Source: Coturnix japonica
Lineage: Eukaryota > Chordata > Aves > Galliformes > Phasianidae
Reading direction: 5' to 3'
NCBI RefSeq assembly: GCF_001577835.2
Contig: NC_029536.1
Span: forward strand, 2,418,001-2,482,000
DNA: 64,000 nucleotides
Made by a program: the position numbers and the translations under genes. The notes beneath the pieces are model-generated. The model saw nothing but the letters and a program-made list of their open reading frames with translations, had not been told where the DNA came from and searched no databases. Below are positions 22,092 to 33,033 of the stretch, one piece after another; the stretch's first letter is position 1, and each line of letters opens with the position of its first letter.

Positions 22092-23940
22092 TCCTGCAAC
22101 CCAGGAGTACTGGGAGCACTGGGAGCAAAAGCAAAACGTGTGTCACGCAGCCATGCCCCGCTTCCGTCTGTCGGCAGTGACTTGTGGGTGTGAGCCGCCA
22201 GCAAACAGACTTTTGGCCCAGGGCTCTCACCGGCTGCTTCTCCTCCTCCCCGCGTCGAGCTGGGACGTGTGGGGAGGGGCTGGGTCCCAGGGCTGAGCCC
22301 AGCTCACTGCATGGGATAGGGCTATAGAAATGCCTTGGGTGTATTTGTCCTACTGGGAGTCAATGGGCACTGGAGGGGATGCGGAAAGAGATGGTGACGA
22401 AATGGGGTTGCTAATGATGAGGTGAAAGGTGGATGTAGAATGAATGCTCCCGTCCTGTTGATTGAAACAGCCAGGCTGGATGGTCACAGCAAATGGGGAA
22501 ACTCAGAAGCAAACACAAAGCACGTGGAGGATTCACATCTGAGAGTTCTGCAAGGAGAGTCTTGAGTTGCGGCTGTTCGCTTGCATTGGTATGGAAGGAG
22601 TTAATAGGGATAGTGCTGCCTCGGTGGGTGAAGAAGAACCCCCCTCTGGCAGTGAGGGGTTTGCAGGGAGCAGCTTTTGTCCCTGCAGGGTCACAGACAA
22701 CCCGGCGGAGCAGCAGCAAAGGCTGATGCTGAGAGAAGGAAGGTAATTTAAGCCCAAAACAGCATGTGTGTTTTTAATGGGAAGGTTCATTCCGTGCTGG
22801 AACACCTCCCAGATTATGATGGATTCTTTGACGTGGGGTTTTAAGACCGGGAGAGGATGTTTTGCTAGCGGGGATGTTTGGACCACGCTATAGGGACACG
22901 TTGGGGTTGTTGGACTCTGTCTGTATCCACCTTGTGCTGGTGGGTGCAAGAGCAGCACATCCCATAGCACCAATCCCACAGCTGGGGAGGGTCCTGCTAA
23001 GAACAGAACATCTGCCAAAGGCTCCTGCACCTTCCACTTCCAAATCAGCCTCTTATCCCACTTCTTTTATAACTCATTAACCCTTTGTGGCCAGGTAAAG
23101 CGATGGGACACCCCTTGCCCCCTGTAGGAGCCCCATACATCCTATGGCCGGGCACTTCTGTAAACCCTGCATAGCCAAGTCCTGGCCCCTCCTGGCAGCC
23201 ACCAAAGCTCACAGCCAATGGTAACAACTGGGATTTGGTCAGGAAAGGTCTGATTTCTGCTAAGAGCCGTAGCTAACACGCTCAGCACCGTGACCAGAAA
23301 CGTGCTGTTCCTCTGGCGTTGTTTGCCGGCCTCCAGACCTCGGAAAGACTTTTACAGTTATTTATAGAAGCCCGAGAGAGAAGCAAGAGGCCGGGGAGCA
23401 GACAGAAAGAGGACACGGCCGGGCAGCAGCCAAGCCAGTGTGACAGCATGGGGCTCTGCTGCAGGGCTGTGCATGGGAAAGTCCCCCCCTCGGGCCCCAC
23501 AGATGCGGTTACCCCATGCCATGCAGCTCCACGCTGCCCTTTTCACCCCCTGCTCCTATGAAAGGGGTCTGGCACTCCCCCCAGCCAGCAATGAGTGGCA
23601 GCAGCTCATGAAGGCAGATCCGACCCCTCTCCGCTCCTCCCAGCCCCTGTGACAGCTGGAGGGAAGGAGGATGTTTCCCCCCCAGTCTGGTTTTCATTTC
23701 CACGGCAAGGAAAGCTGTCAGCAGTGCTGGAGGCTCCTGGGGAGCCCAAGCTGGGATTTAAAGGCTGAGGGAGGTGTAAATCACTCTGCCTCCAAAGCCC
23801 CCATGCCTCGAGCTGGGTTGGTCCCAATGAGCTCCAGCAGAACCCCCTCCCTTTGCTTTTGTCTTCCCAGCAGTGCTGCCTGATTCCGCCAGGCAAGTGT
23901 AAAAGAAGGATGCAAAAGGCAGGATCCCGTATTCAAGAAA
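22092..23940. other. PLEKHN1 5' flank and gap to the KLHL17 3' end
   Basis: No coding exon is seen. The PLEKHN1 promoter should lie just right of 22091. The stretch 22130-22320 is GC-rich, but I could not fix a start site. PLEKHN1 and KLHL17 run in the same direction. Confidence 0.5.
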
Positions 23941-23945
23941 ACACC

Positions 23946-23951
23946 TTTATT
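23946..23951 (-). terminator. KLHL17: Probable KLHL17 poly(A) signal
   Basis: TTTATT on the plus strand is AATAAA on the minus strand. It is the only canonical signal I found downstream of the KLHL17 stop at 26410, giving a 3'UTR of about 2.4-2.5 kb (about 23925-26409). That UTR includes an AT-rich block (25510-25580) with AU-rich-element-like ATTATTATTTTT on the transcript strand, and a CR1 fragment. Confidence 0.6.
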
Positions 23952-24939
23952 GTACACATTGGCTTTGTATTGCTTGTATCCCTTCCCCGGTCCCATGTAG
24001 TGCAAAAAATTCCTTGAAACAGAGTTCCACATAAATAAGGGGGGGGTGACTTACAGAGAAACCAAAGTGACAACGGTTGGACATGGACACGGCGGGTCTG
24101 CTAGCGGCGAGGGGCGAGCCGTGCCCACAATGGGGTCAGCACTGCCAGCCACAGCTGGACCCCTGCGGGACATGGCTGGATCCCCCCCAGCCCAAGTGGA
24201 CGGAGCTCACATAGGAAACAGCACATTTGGGGTGAGACAGCACTAAGTGAGGACGGCAGAGGAGCCGCGGAGAGCTGGCGGTTCTCCTCCCCACGCAGGG
24301 ACAGACACAGACGGACGCACGGCCCCCGCTGAGGTCGTGCAGCACCAGAAGCAATCCCGACCCCGGCGTCAACCCGGGGGCAGGTGCCGACACCTCGTGT
24401 CCACACAGTGCGGGTCGGGGTGCTCCGGGGACAGTTTCTCCCTTTCCTTCCTTCGTTCCCTACAGAGGAAAGCAGTGAGCACCTGCATAGATAGGACGTG
24501 GGGCGCGGGAGGCTCCCCAGGTTTCTGTTTTGCAGAACAGCCTCAGGGCTGGTATTGCTCAGGGCCCAACTGGTGGGTGACAGAAGTGATGCTGCCTGTG
24601 CTGATGCCCAGAGGAAGGACAGCATCGCCATTGCTGAGGGTTCCCACCACCCTTCTTCCATTCCTCCCGTTGGCCTCAGCAGCCAGCATCTCCTTCGCAA
24701 ATGATCCCAGAGCTGCTGGATGCACTCCTCATGTTGCTTCCAGGGATGGCAAGAAAAGAATTCAGACCTTGGTCATGCACACACACACACATACAACTCT
24801 GTGCCTATTTCACCCTTGTTAATGTGAACAAAGCTGGGGAGTCCTTGGCTCATCCCAAACTCAACGTTCACCCCAAGGAGTGGAGAAAGCAGGGAATCCC
24901 TATTGAAAAGGTAGGCTAAATACCGTCACTGTGGGGATG

Positions 24940-25008
24940 GGTTGGGGTTGAACTCGATGATCTTAGTGCTCTTTCCAACCTCAGTGACTCCATGATTACA
25001 ATCCTATG
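24940..25008 (+). mobile_element. CR1 LINE 3'-end fragment
   Basis: GGTTGAACTCGATGATCTTA, then CTCTTTCCAACCTCAGTGAC and CATGATTACAATCCTATG, match the CR1 3' tail, whose end carries ATTCTATG-type octamers. It lies antisense within the presumed KLHL17 3'UTR. Confidence 0.8.
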
Positions 25009-26409
25009 GGTGAAATCTGAACACTGTCAATGAGGAGTGTGGGAACAAGGAAAAAGGCATCAGCCCCAACCAAACAAACAACATTTCACCACGTTCCCAA
25101 GGCCACAACTGGACCCTGTTGAGGTACCAGTGGCTGAGTCATTCCCCTTCAACATGGGATAACATTCTTCCAATCCAAACCTCACACCCTACATCACACA
25201 CATTGAAATCTAAGCAACCCCAGAGGTTCCATAGCACAGGTCTGGAAGGACAGGCTTGTGATTTACGGTGCTAATTGATTCAACCTTCATTTAAAGTGGT
25301 TGCCTAATTGCCAAGGAGCTGCTAATTGCGCACGGTCCCATCCGTGCTGTTTTCACTGTACATATGGTATCTCACACATGCACACACACCCACACATCCA
25401 TAGAGAACGTCTTCCAGGACATAGTCATCATCTCATCAACAATTAAGAAAAGTAATTGCATCCCTTCTGCTGCCTCCAAAGCAGATGGGATGGGGAATAC
25501 CGGCAGAGTGTAAAAATAAAATGATATGAAATCATTAACATTAAAATCTTGCGTTCAAATTAAAAATAATAATTAAAAAAACCCAAAAAGGTGAAAAGTT
25601 AATGCCAACAAAAGTAATGCCAGGCGATCCTCCTTGTCTGGAAGGCTGGACCTTGCCATCAACCCGGAATCTGCTCTGCAAAGAGGGGAACAGCAATGAG
25701 CTGCTCTGTTCCCAGCCAGGCGGCACAGTGGGATGCGTAGATGGAGCAGGGATGGGTGCAGGCAGGTCCATCCCATCCACTTGCATGACTCCCCATGGCT
25801 GGTTGGGTCCTTATGAATGAGGCTTGGTCTCCAAACTTCACCTCCTCCAGGCCCTTGTCCCTTCGCTGGGCTTCATTTGTGTATTTTTAAGGCATCAATT
25901 AGACACCATTGAGAACCATGCGGTGGCCTCAGAGTCTTTAACAGTGCACATTAGTCTTGGTCAAGAGTTTGGCTACAGTGACATTCGGAGTGGCATTGCA
26001 CATCCAACCGCGTCCCCGGGAGGAGCACTGCCCACCATGGCAAAGCCCCCCAGGCTGGCTGTGCTGCCTATGTGGCACCGGCTGGATTGCATGAATCCAA
26101 TAAGCAGCGATGGTTTTGAGGTCCCCTTCCCCAAAGAAAACACGTAACCCTTTGGGAGAGCGGTGAGATGAGTCCAGGGATGGAGTGGGAGCACCCCCTC
26201 TCCTGGTGCTGTGGAAGGAGGGTGGTCCCCCAGGAAGCACAGTTTGGGGTTCGTTGATCCGAGGTGTGCGCCAGGGATGGCTCCGGGCTCCATGGGAGCA
26301 GAGGGGCTGGGGATGGCAGCCAATGCCTTTGCTCTGCTCCTACAGTGAGCGGCTGCCCCGCAGGACGGATCCCCGACCCCCTGGAGGTAAGGCAGGTCCC
26401 GATCCTTTG

Positions 26410-29400
26410 TCAAAGGCTCGTCGAGGACACAGAGAGCGTAGGCGAGGAGGGGGGTGGGAAGTTGAGAAGTTCCAGCACGGCCACCCCAACGCTGCTGCGG
26501 CGGGTGAACATGCAGGAGGCTGCCACCCACTTGTTGGTGCGTGGGTTGTACTTCTCGATGGAGTTCAGGCTGGAGCTGCCATCGTTGCCTCCCACCGCGT
26601 ACAGCCAGCCGTCCATAGCCACCAGGTCGTGGGTGCTCCTGGAAGGAGCATGCAGAGACAGTGCAGAGGCTCAAGCATTGCCTCCAGTCTTTCCCTTTGC
26701 TCTGATATGTTGCTGCCTTTGTGCAGGGAGCACGGAGCCAGCAGGGCTAACCGGCCCCATGGGCACGGCCTGCATTTTGCAGTGCCAAGTAAGGCAAGGC
26801 TTTCAGAGACAAGCTCCCAACCCTCCCTGCAGCAGCTGCAGGCCAGCAGTTCCTTACCTGCGGATGTTCATGGGTGCCACGCTCTCCCACGTGTTGGTTT
26901 TGGGGTTGTAACGCTCAACGGAGTTAAGGCAGCTGGTCCCATCATTGCCACCAGCCACGTAGAGCATCCCCTCCAGCACAGCCACCCCTGCGCTGCTGCG
27001 GCGGCTCAGCATGTTGGCAATGGGAGTCCACGTGTTGATCTGGGGAGGGGCAATATGCATTGGTGAGACACAGGTATAGGTCATTTTCCATGTGTCCCTG
27101 TGATCTTAGCCCTGATACGACACTTAGGGCAGAACCCTAACCCTAACCAAAAGATTTCTGGCAGGACCCCAGCTCTTTCCCCTTCATCCAAAAGGCCAGT
27201 GAGGAGTAACCCTCATTCCATTGCTATCTGGAGCAGAGGCAATGAGCTGCTTGCCCAGCAGCGAGCTGGACTGCAGCACTGCCACAAACACAGGGCCAAG
27301 CTGCCTTTCCAACTCAGCTGCAGTAGGACAACAGCAAAATTTGTAAAGGAGAATCTCTCCTGCAGGAAGAACTGCAGTGCCCCAGGAGAGACCTCTGCTG
27401 ACAGCTCAGAAAAGCACAGCACAGCAGACAGAGCCACTGCTCTGTGCCAGGCTACCAGCATGTCACAGCTGAACCCCAGCCATGGGAATCGAGCTGTATC
27501 TAGTTAAATTTGCACAAGGTATGGCAGCGGCTTTACAAGAAAGGCTGTTCTGAAAGCCTCTGGAACTGATGCAGCCTGCTCTAATAGAGCTACAGGACCC
27601 CAGACCCAATAGCCCACTCTGCAATCCCAGCTAACTGCTGGGAGGGGGATGCAGTAAGGATCTCAGGCAATGGGGACAGGGAGAGCTCTTGGGGCTGAAA
27701 GTCTGAGAGAGAGATCTCAGGGTTTGCACGGGTGAGTTTTTGCTCTGGAGTGCACTCAGTCCCTGCAAAAGAGCTGGACAAGAGGTCGAGAACCCCTCTG
27801 TTTTGTGCACCACAGGGTGTGCTACAGAACCATGCATAGCTGCTTGCCCACAGTCTGCAGTGTTCTCTTGTGCCCACTGGTTTGCTGCAGGGCTCCATCA
27901 AGCACCCACCAGGAGAGGAGGAGGAAGAGGAGGAGGAAGGTTACCAGGCATGCTTTCTTCTGTAATTACCTGGGGCTCATACTTTTCTACTGTGGCTAAG
28001 TGGGATGAGCTGTCATATCCCCCAACAGCATAGAGGTTGCCTTCTGCAAAGACAGTCACACACACACACAGATTAGCTACAAAGCACAGCAGCAGTTCCA
28101 GCACAGGATTTATGGGGTGCCCATGGGGGCCGTGGGCTGTGTGCCCCCTGCAGTGCCCCCACTCCCCAGCAGCCAAGCAGCTCTCAGCACAGCTCCCCAC
28201 TCCCCCCTGCCTTGCAGCACTGTGAAAGGTTCACCAGGCAATTTCTCAACACTTCCCAAAGAACTCGCCCTCCTGCAGCTTCCTGACCTCCTCATTATGG
28301 GAGCTGTGAGTGCTCCCTGCTGGAGCAGTGGGTTATTTTGAGAGGTGGGGGCTGAAGCATAGGGAAGGCCAATAAGGAGGTGTATGAGCTGTGATGGAGG
28401 GGAGGGAACCTCTGAGTCAGCACTGAGAGCTGAAAGCTGACAATGGGGAAGAGGCAGTGGGGGATACCTCGCAGCTGATGGTGGGATGGTGAGAAGCTGT
28501 GAGCTACCCCAGCTGGAGGGGAGGTGGTAGTACTTGCATCGACCCCAGAGCTGCACTAAGCAATGAAGTGGCCACTTCTCACCCTTTACCCTCCCTAGGA
28601 ACAGAACTCAATGGAGCCGTGAGACATTGTAGAGACACCAAATGCTGTGACACCTCTTGTAGAGGCAGTTTTGAAACCACACTATTACTTGCATGATTTG
28701 GAAAGGAACTGTCCCCCTTTCATAGGGGAGGAGGAATAAGGTGGTCTCCTCCCGCAGCCTACCCCCTTGCTCCAAGCTAGAAGGGAGCACAAAGGGGCTG
28801 AGGAGCAAGTTGTGGGGTTCCCTGGGGAGCTGCCTCCAGAATGTGATGAAACCCAACTACTACCGAAACCAAGGAGCAAGGCAAAGGCAGGGAGTAGGTC
28901 AGGACATAGCAGAGGGATGATAGGGCAACCCAGACCCACAGCTGGGGAATGTGAGGAAGGTAGGGCAGGAATTTGAACAGGATATCAGAAGGAACCACCA
29001 GAAATGCAAGAGACAGTCTGCACAGAAGCAGGTTGTGTCCTCATGCCAGCACCCACCTAGCGTTGCCACCCGGACGTAGCGTCTCCTGGTGCTCATGGCA
29101 GCGATGGAGGTCCAGGTGCCTGTCAGAGGGTCGTACCGCTCTGCGCTGCAGCAGGCAGGGACACAGGAATTCAGGTGTGACACTGGCAAGGCCCAGCTCA
29201 AAGCCCTTTGACACAAGCCCTCCTGGGCAGCTCCCAAGGAAGCTTGGGAAAAGGGAGGGAAAAATGGAGGGAAGAACTAACAAAGGCCATGTTTGGTTGG
29301 GGCAGAGGACTGCAGAATGGTGTTGTCTGTCTATTTGTTTGTTTGTTTCTCCATGAAGAAACTGCCTGTGCCAAAGACACTGGAAGACAGAGCTGGATAG

Positions 29401-32400
29401 CAAGAAATCTACTCTGTCAGGAGAGGACCATGTGGGCTTCCCAGCACCCAGCACCAAGGACAGAGCATGCAAGAGCAATGGAGGAGCCCACAGCCGGCCA
29501 TTCCCTACCTGTTCAGGCACGAGGCCCCATCGTACCCCCCAGCAGCATAGAGAAGCCCATGAAGTGCTGCTACACCCAGGCAGCTCCTCCTGGTGCCCAT
29601 GGACACCTCCGGTTGCCAGGAGTTGGTGACAGGATCGTAGGATTCCACCGTGGCCAAATCTGAGGTCCCATCGTAACTACAGGGAGAAAAATAGAGTGTG
29701 AGAACTCAGACTGTAGGACCTGTGAGCTGGGCCTGGAGCTCCAGAGCAGACCCCATGGCCTGGTCCTGGCTCAGATCCCTACCCCATGCTCCCTTACCCG
29801 CCTACAGCATAAAGCTTGTTCCCAATGGCCGCGACGCCCACCCTGGCCCTGCGGGTTGACATGGAGGCCACCATGTGCCAGCGGTCCGTCCGTGTGTCGT
29901 AGGCCTCACAGTCCCCATGGATGGCAAACAGGCTGCCCCCACCTGCAAACAGAGCACGCATCATTCCCAAGGCCATGGGTAATCCTTGGGAAAGGTTGGA
30001 AAGCTGGAGCTTTGTGCAGATGTAAGGGTAACCCCGTCGTTGGGAGAGCCTTACCCACAGCAAAGAGCACAGTGCTGGCCCCCTCGCAGCGCCGTGGCCT
30101 GGTCCTGCTGTTGCTGAGGACCCCTCTCTGCTCAGGCATAAGGTGGTACTTGAGGGCTTCAATCAGCAGGTCCTTGCACTCCGAGTGGTGCCGCACCAGC
30201 AGCTCCGTGTCCACGTTGCTCATCAGGAAGTCCCGGCTCAGCAGGGGCAGCCGCACACATTTCATGAGCTGAAAAGAGAGAGGTTGTATCCCATCAGTGT
30301 GGTGGGAAGGGTTCAGCAGTGCAGCCTCCATTCCTCCCCTTCCTATTTCTGCCCACATCCCATCCTCTGGCTGCCCTACAGCTTCCTTAGAATCACAGCA
30401 TCGTTAAGATTCCAGTCTGAACCTCACCTGGAGCAATGTGAGGCCATTCCTTCCCATTCTATTCACCCACCCAGACCAGACATCAGCAGTGTTGGGTTGA
30501 ACCAGGCCATCTTCCCCAGCAGACTCACCCTGGGGACATGCTGTCTCCTGCTGTCCACATCATGCTTGACCCAGCTGAGCACAGCCCGGTACACCTCCTC
30601 CTCTGATGGCACATTGAGGCTGTCACTAGAAATGAGGTCCAGCACCTGCAAAGAAGGATGGAAAAGGCAACTCCCAGCTGGTGCAGAGCAAGAGGAAGGG
30701 ACATGTTCCCATAGCAGGGAATTGGACATGCAGAGCAGCACAAAGAGGTACAAAGCAGCCTCCTGCAGACACTGGTGGCTGAGGGGGGTACACAGCTAAG
30801 GGCAGCTGGTCCCCCAGCAAGCAGGTGCAGCTGTGCTTCCCCCTCCTCACAGCCCTGGTGTAGAAACAGCTCTGCCCTCAGTCCCCTCCTTGGTTTATTC
30901 CTCCCTTTCTGCATCAGAGACTGCTGCAATGCCTGACACTTCCAATAAACATCAGTGAGATCAGGCAGAATACTCTGCTTGTACGGGTCCCTTCAATATT
31001 TCATGGGATGGAGCCAGGTGCTCTGGCTGCTCACAGTGTGCTTGCTTTGCCTGCCAAGGACAGATCTGGAGCAGGTGGAGAGCCATACCCCCCTTACTGC
31101 CATGCACCCCACAGCCCCAGGGATGGATGGAGAGAAGTGGGTCCCAGGTTTGTGCACCCAGGGAGAAGCATTCAGAGCTCGGGTGGCAGACACCAGTGAC
31201 AGCAATTATCCTCCCTGCTGCCCACCCATCCCTATTTCACAGGGGATTAAGCTCACTCTCTGACAGCATTCTCCACATGTATTGTTTCCCCATCAAACAG
31301 AAAAGACCAAAGCACAGAATCTGGCTGCATTCCCCTGCTATCCCCTGTCTTGTTCTGACTGTGCCATTCAGAAGCCTTGCCTGTCCCACACCTTCATGCT
31401 TCTATCAGAATCTCACCTGTTTAAGAGGCAGCAACATGAATTCCTCCGTCTTGGACACCTCTACAAAGTGTTGGAGGACGTACTTGTGTGCAGACTTGAG
31501 GAGGTCACTGCAGGAGTGTGTGTCGGCAAAGCCCCGGATCCCCAGGCAATTAGATGGGTCGAGTTGGCTGAGCAGGAACTTGCAGCAAGCATCCCTCACC
31601 CCATTGAGCTGAAGCAGGCTGGCAGCAGGAAGAAGTGTCTGGGCAGTGGAAAAGAATGGGGAAAGAAAAGGAGCTTCCAAGGCAAGGAAGCACCATTTCC
31701 ATCACTAGTTTAAATAGCAGCACAGGTTTACTGAGCAACTTCACAAGCACATAGAGGACAAAGCACTCCTTGTTTCCAACAGGATGAAGTTTAAGAGCCA
31801 AGTAAGACACCCATGACCCCCCACAGGGCTAAGAAATGGCCATTGCAATACTGCTTTAAGGATCACTTCCATCCACACCAGCTGCAGGAGCTCAGGAGTG
31901 CAGATGACCACTGTTAGATGCAAGTACCAGAAACAGTAGAAAGCCCTGAGCACAGGGAGAGAAGAGCTCCGGAGGTAAGGATTTATGGCATAGATAGGCC
32001 TGGGGTGGGGGCTCCTACCTGCACATTGCCCTCGCCCACCACGATCTCTGCTGTGTAAGCATATTGCACCAACTGCTCCAGGGCTTGAGGGTCGATGTCG
32101 TGCAGCGTCACATGGGTCTGTCGGCTCTCACTCATCTCATCTGGGGCAACACAGACACCAGATATGAACAACAGACCTCGGGGTGTTTCTTTCTTGTCAT
32201 CCACCTCCTGCCTATTCCATATCTACGCAATGTCCATGGCCTGGATGAATTGTAGGCAGACAACATTGTAGTGCAGAAGGTTGTCTGGGTGAGGGGATGC
32301 AAGCTGGCAATGAACCACGAGCTCAGCTATGCCTGATAAAGAGATGGCTCTTGAAAGAGCTTCCATAAGGTAGGAGATGGGCAGGAAGAGGTGTGCAGCA

Positions 32401-32651
32401 AAGAGAGGGATACAGGGGAAGAGAAGAGGAGGCTACTTGCTTGTGAACATGGCGTGGAAGTAGGGGCTGCAGGACGCCAGCACCACCTTGTGGGCCTTGA
32501 TCTCCTTGGTGCCCACATGCAACACGATGTCGCAGAGCAGCCCGCGCTGCCGCATGCGGTTCATGCACACGAAGGCATCGTGGTAATGGCGCTTGGAGTT
32601 GTGTGAGATGCTGTGGCCATCACGGTTGAGGAGCTGCACGCCGCCCTCCAT
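26410..32651 (-). CDS. KLHL17: KLHL17 (actinfilin), BTB-BACK-Kelch CUL3 adaptor (590 aa, 11 coding exons)
   Basis: Coding exons in transcript order: 32441-32651, 32019-32140, 31417-31638, 30529-30645, 30055-30268, 29798-29942, 29509-29676, 29057-29145, 27970-28043, 26858-27039, 26410-26638. They sum to 1773 nt with all phases consistent. The BTB domain covers about residues 35-140 ([20 protein letters not shown]), BACK about 145-250, and six Kelch blades about 290-580 with repeated [16 protein letters not shown] double-glycine motifs. The tail ends [16 protein letters not shown] as in mammals. The ATG has an in-frame TGA upstream in the same exon. The human N-terminal Pro-rich extension of about 52 aa is absent. 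In mammals the protein binds F-actin at synapses and targets the kainate receptor subunit GluK2 for CUL3 ubiquitination. The first coding intron is GC-AG. Confidence 0.97.
30388..30461 (-). mobile_element. CR1 LINE fragment with internal deletion
   Basis: The 3' terminus (AGAATCACAGCATCGTTAAG) runs directly into a segment that normally lies some 200 bp further inside CR1 (CTGAACCTCACCTGGAGCAA, then GTGAGGCCATTCC). It lies in a KLHL17 intron, same strand as the gene. Confidence 0.75.
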
Positions 32652-32684
32652 GGCTGTGATGGGAGTTCTCCCTTCCCAACGTCA
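32652..32684 (-). other. KLHL17: KLHL17 5'UTR segment of the first coding exon
   Basis: On the minus strand a good acceptor (pyrimidine tract, then CATTCCAG) precedes TGACGTTGGG. The exon then carries an in-frame TGA before the ATG at 32651, which supports that start codon. A second, weaker AG directly before CCATGG could also be used. Confidence 0.6.
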
Positions 32685-32884
32685 CTGGAATGAGGGAAAA
32701 TAAAGTATTAACCCAAAGGAATGGCTTGAGATCCGTACAAGTCCCGTGGTTCTCAAGTATATGGGCTGAGGGTCTTCACTGCTCTGTGAAGCCCATCTGT
32801 GGGTCAGCATCCTCCTCACCTGCTGTCAAAAGGGCAATGCTTTACAATAGCTGTGGTTTTCCCTTGATGTCACACCACCTCCTA

Positions 32885-33033
32885 CATGTGAAGGGACATG
32901 ATTTAACAAAGGGTTCTTAGGGTGGGATGGTTGGACATTGAAGATCTTTAAGGTCTTTTCCAACCTGAGCAATTCTATGATTCCATATGATCCTCATGGG
33001 TCCCTTCCAACTCGGATTATTCTCTCACTCTAC
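32885..33033 (+). mobile_element. CR1 LINE fragment with two successive 3' tails
   Basis: A first tail (GGTTGGACATTGAAGATCTT to AATTCTATGATTCCATATGA) is followed at once by a second tail-like piece (GGGTCCCTTCCAACTCGGAT to ATTCTCTCAC). This suggests two CR1 copies joined end to end or a duplication of the 3' end. Confidence 0.75.

Noticed and set aside
27133-27148. Short perfect CCCTAA run as a true telomere or chromosome end
   Set aside because: Only 16 bp inside a KLHL17 intron; an interstitial trace at most.
32433-32440. GT donor (AA|GTAGCC) four bases beyond the GC donor of KLHL17
   Set aside because: It would shift the frame into a stop in the next exon and break the conserved MFTNEMSES junction.
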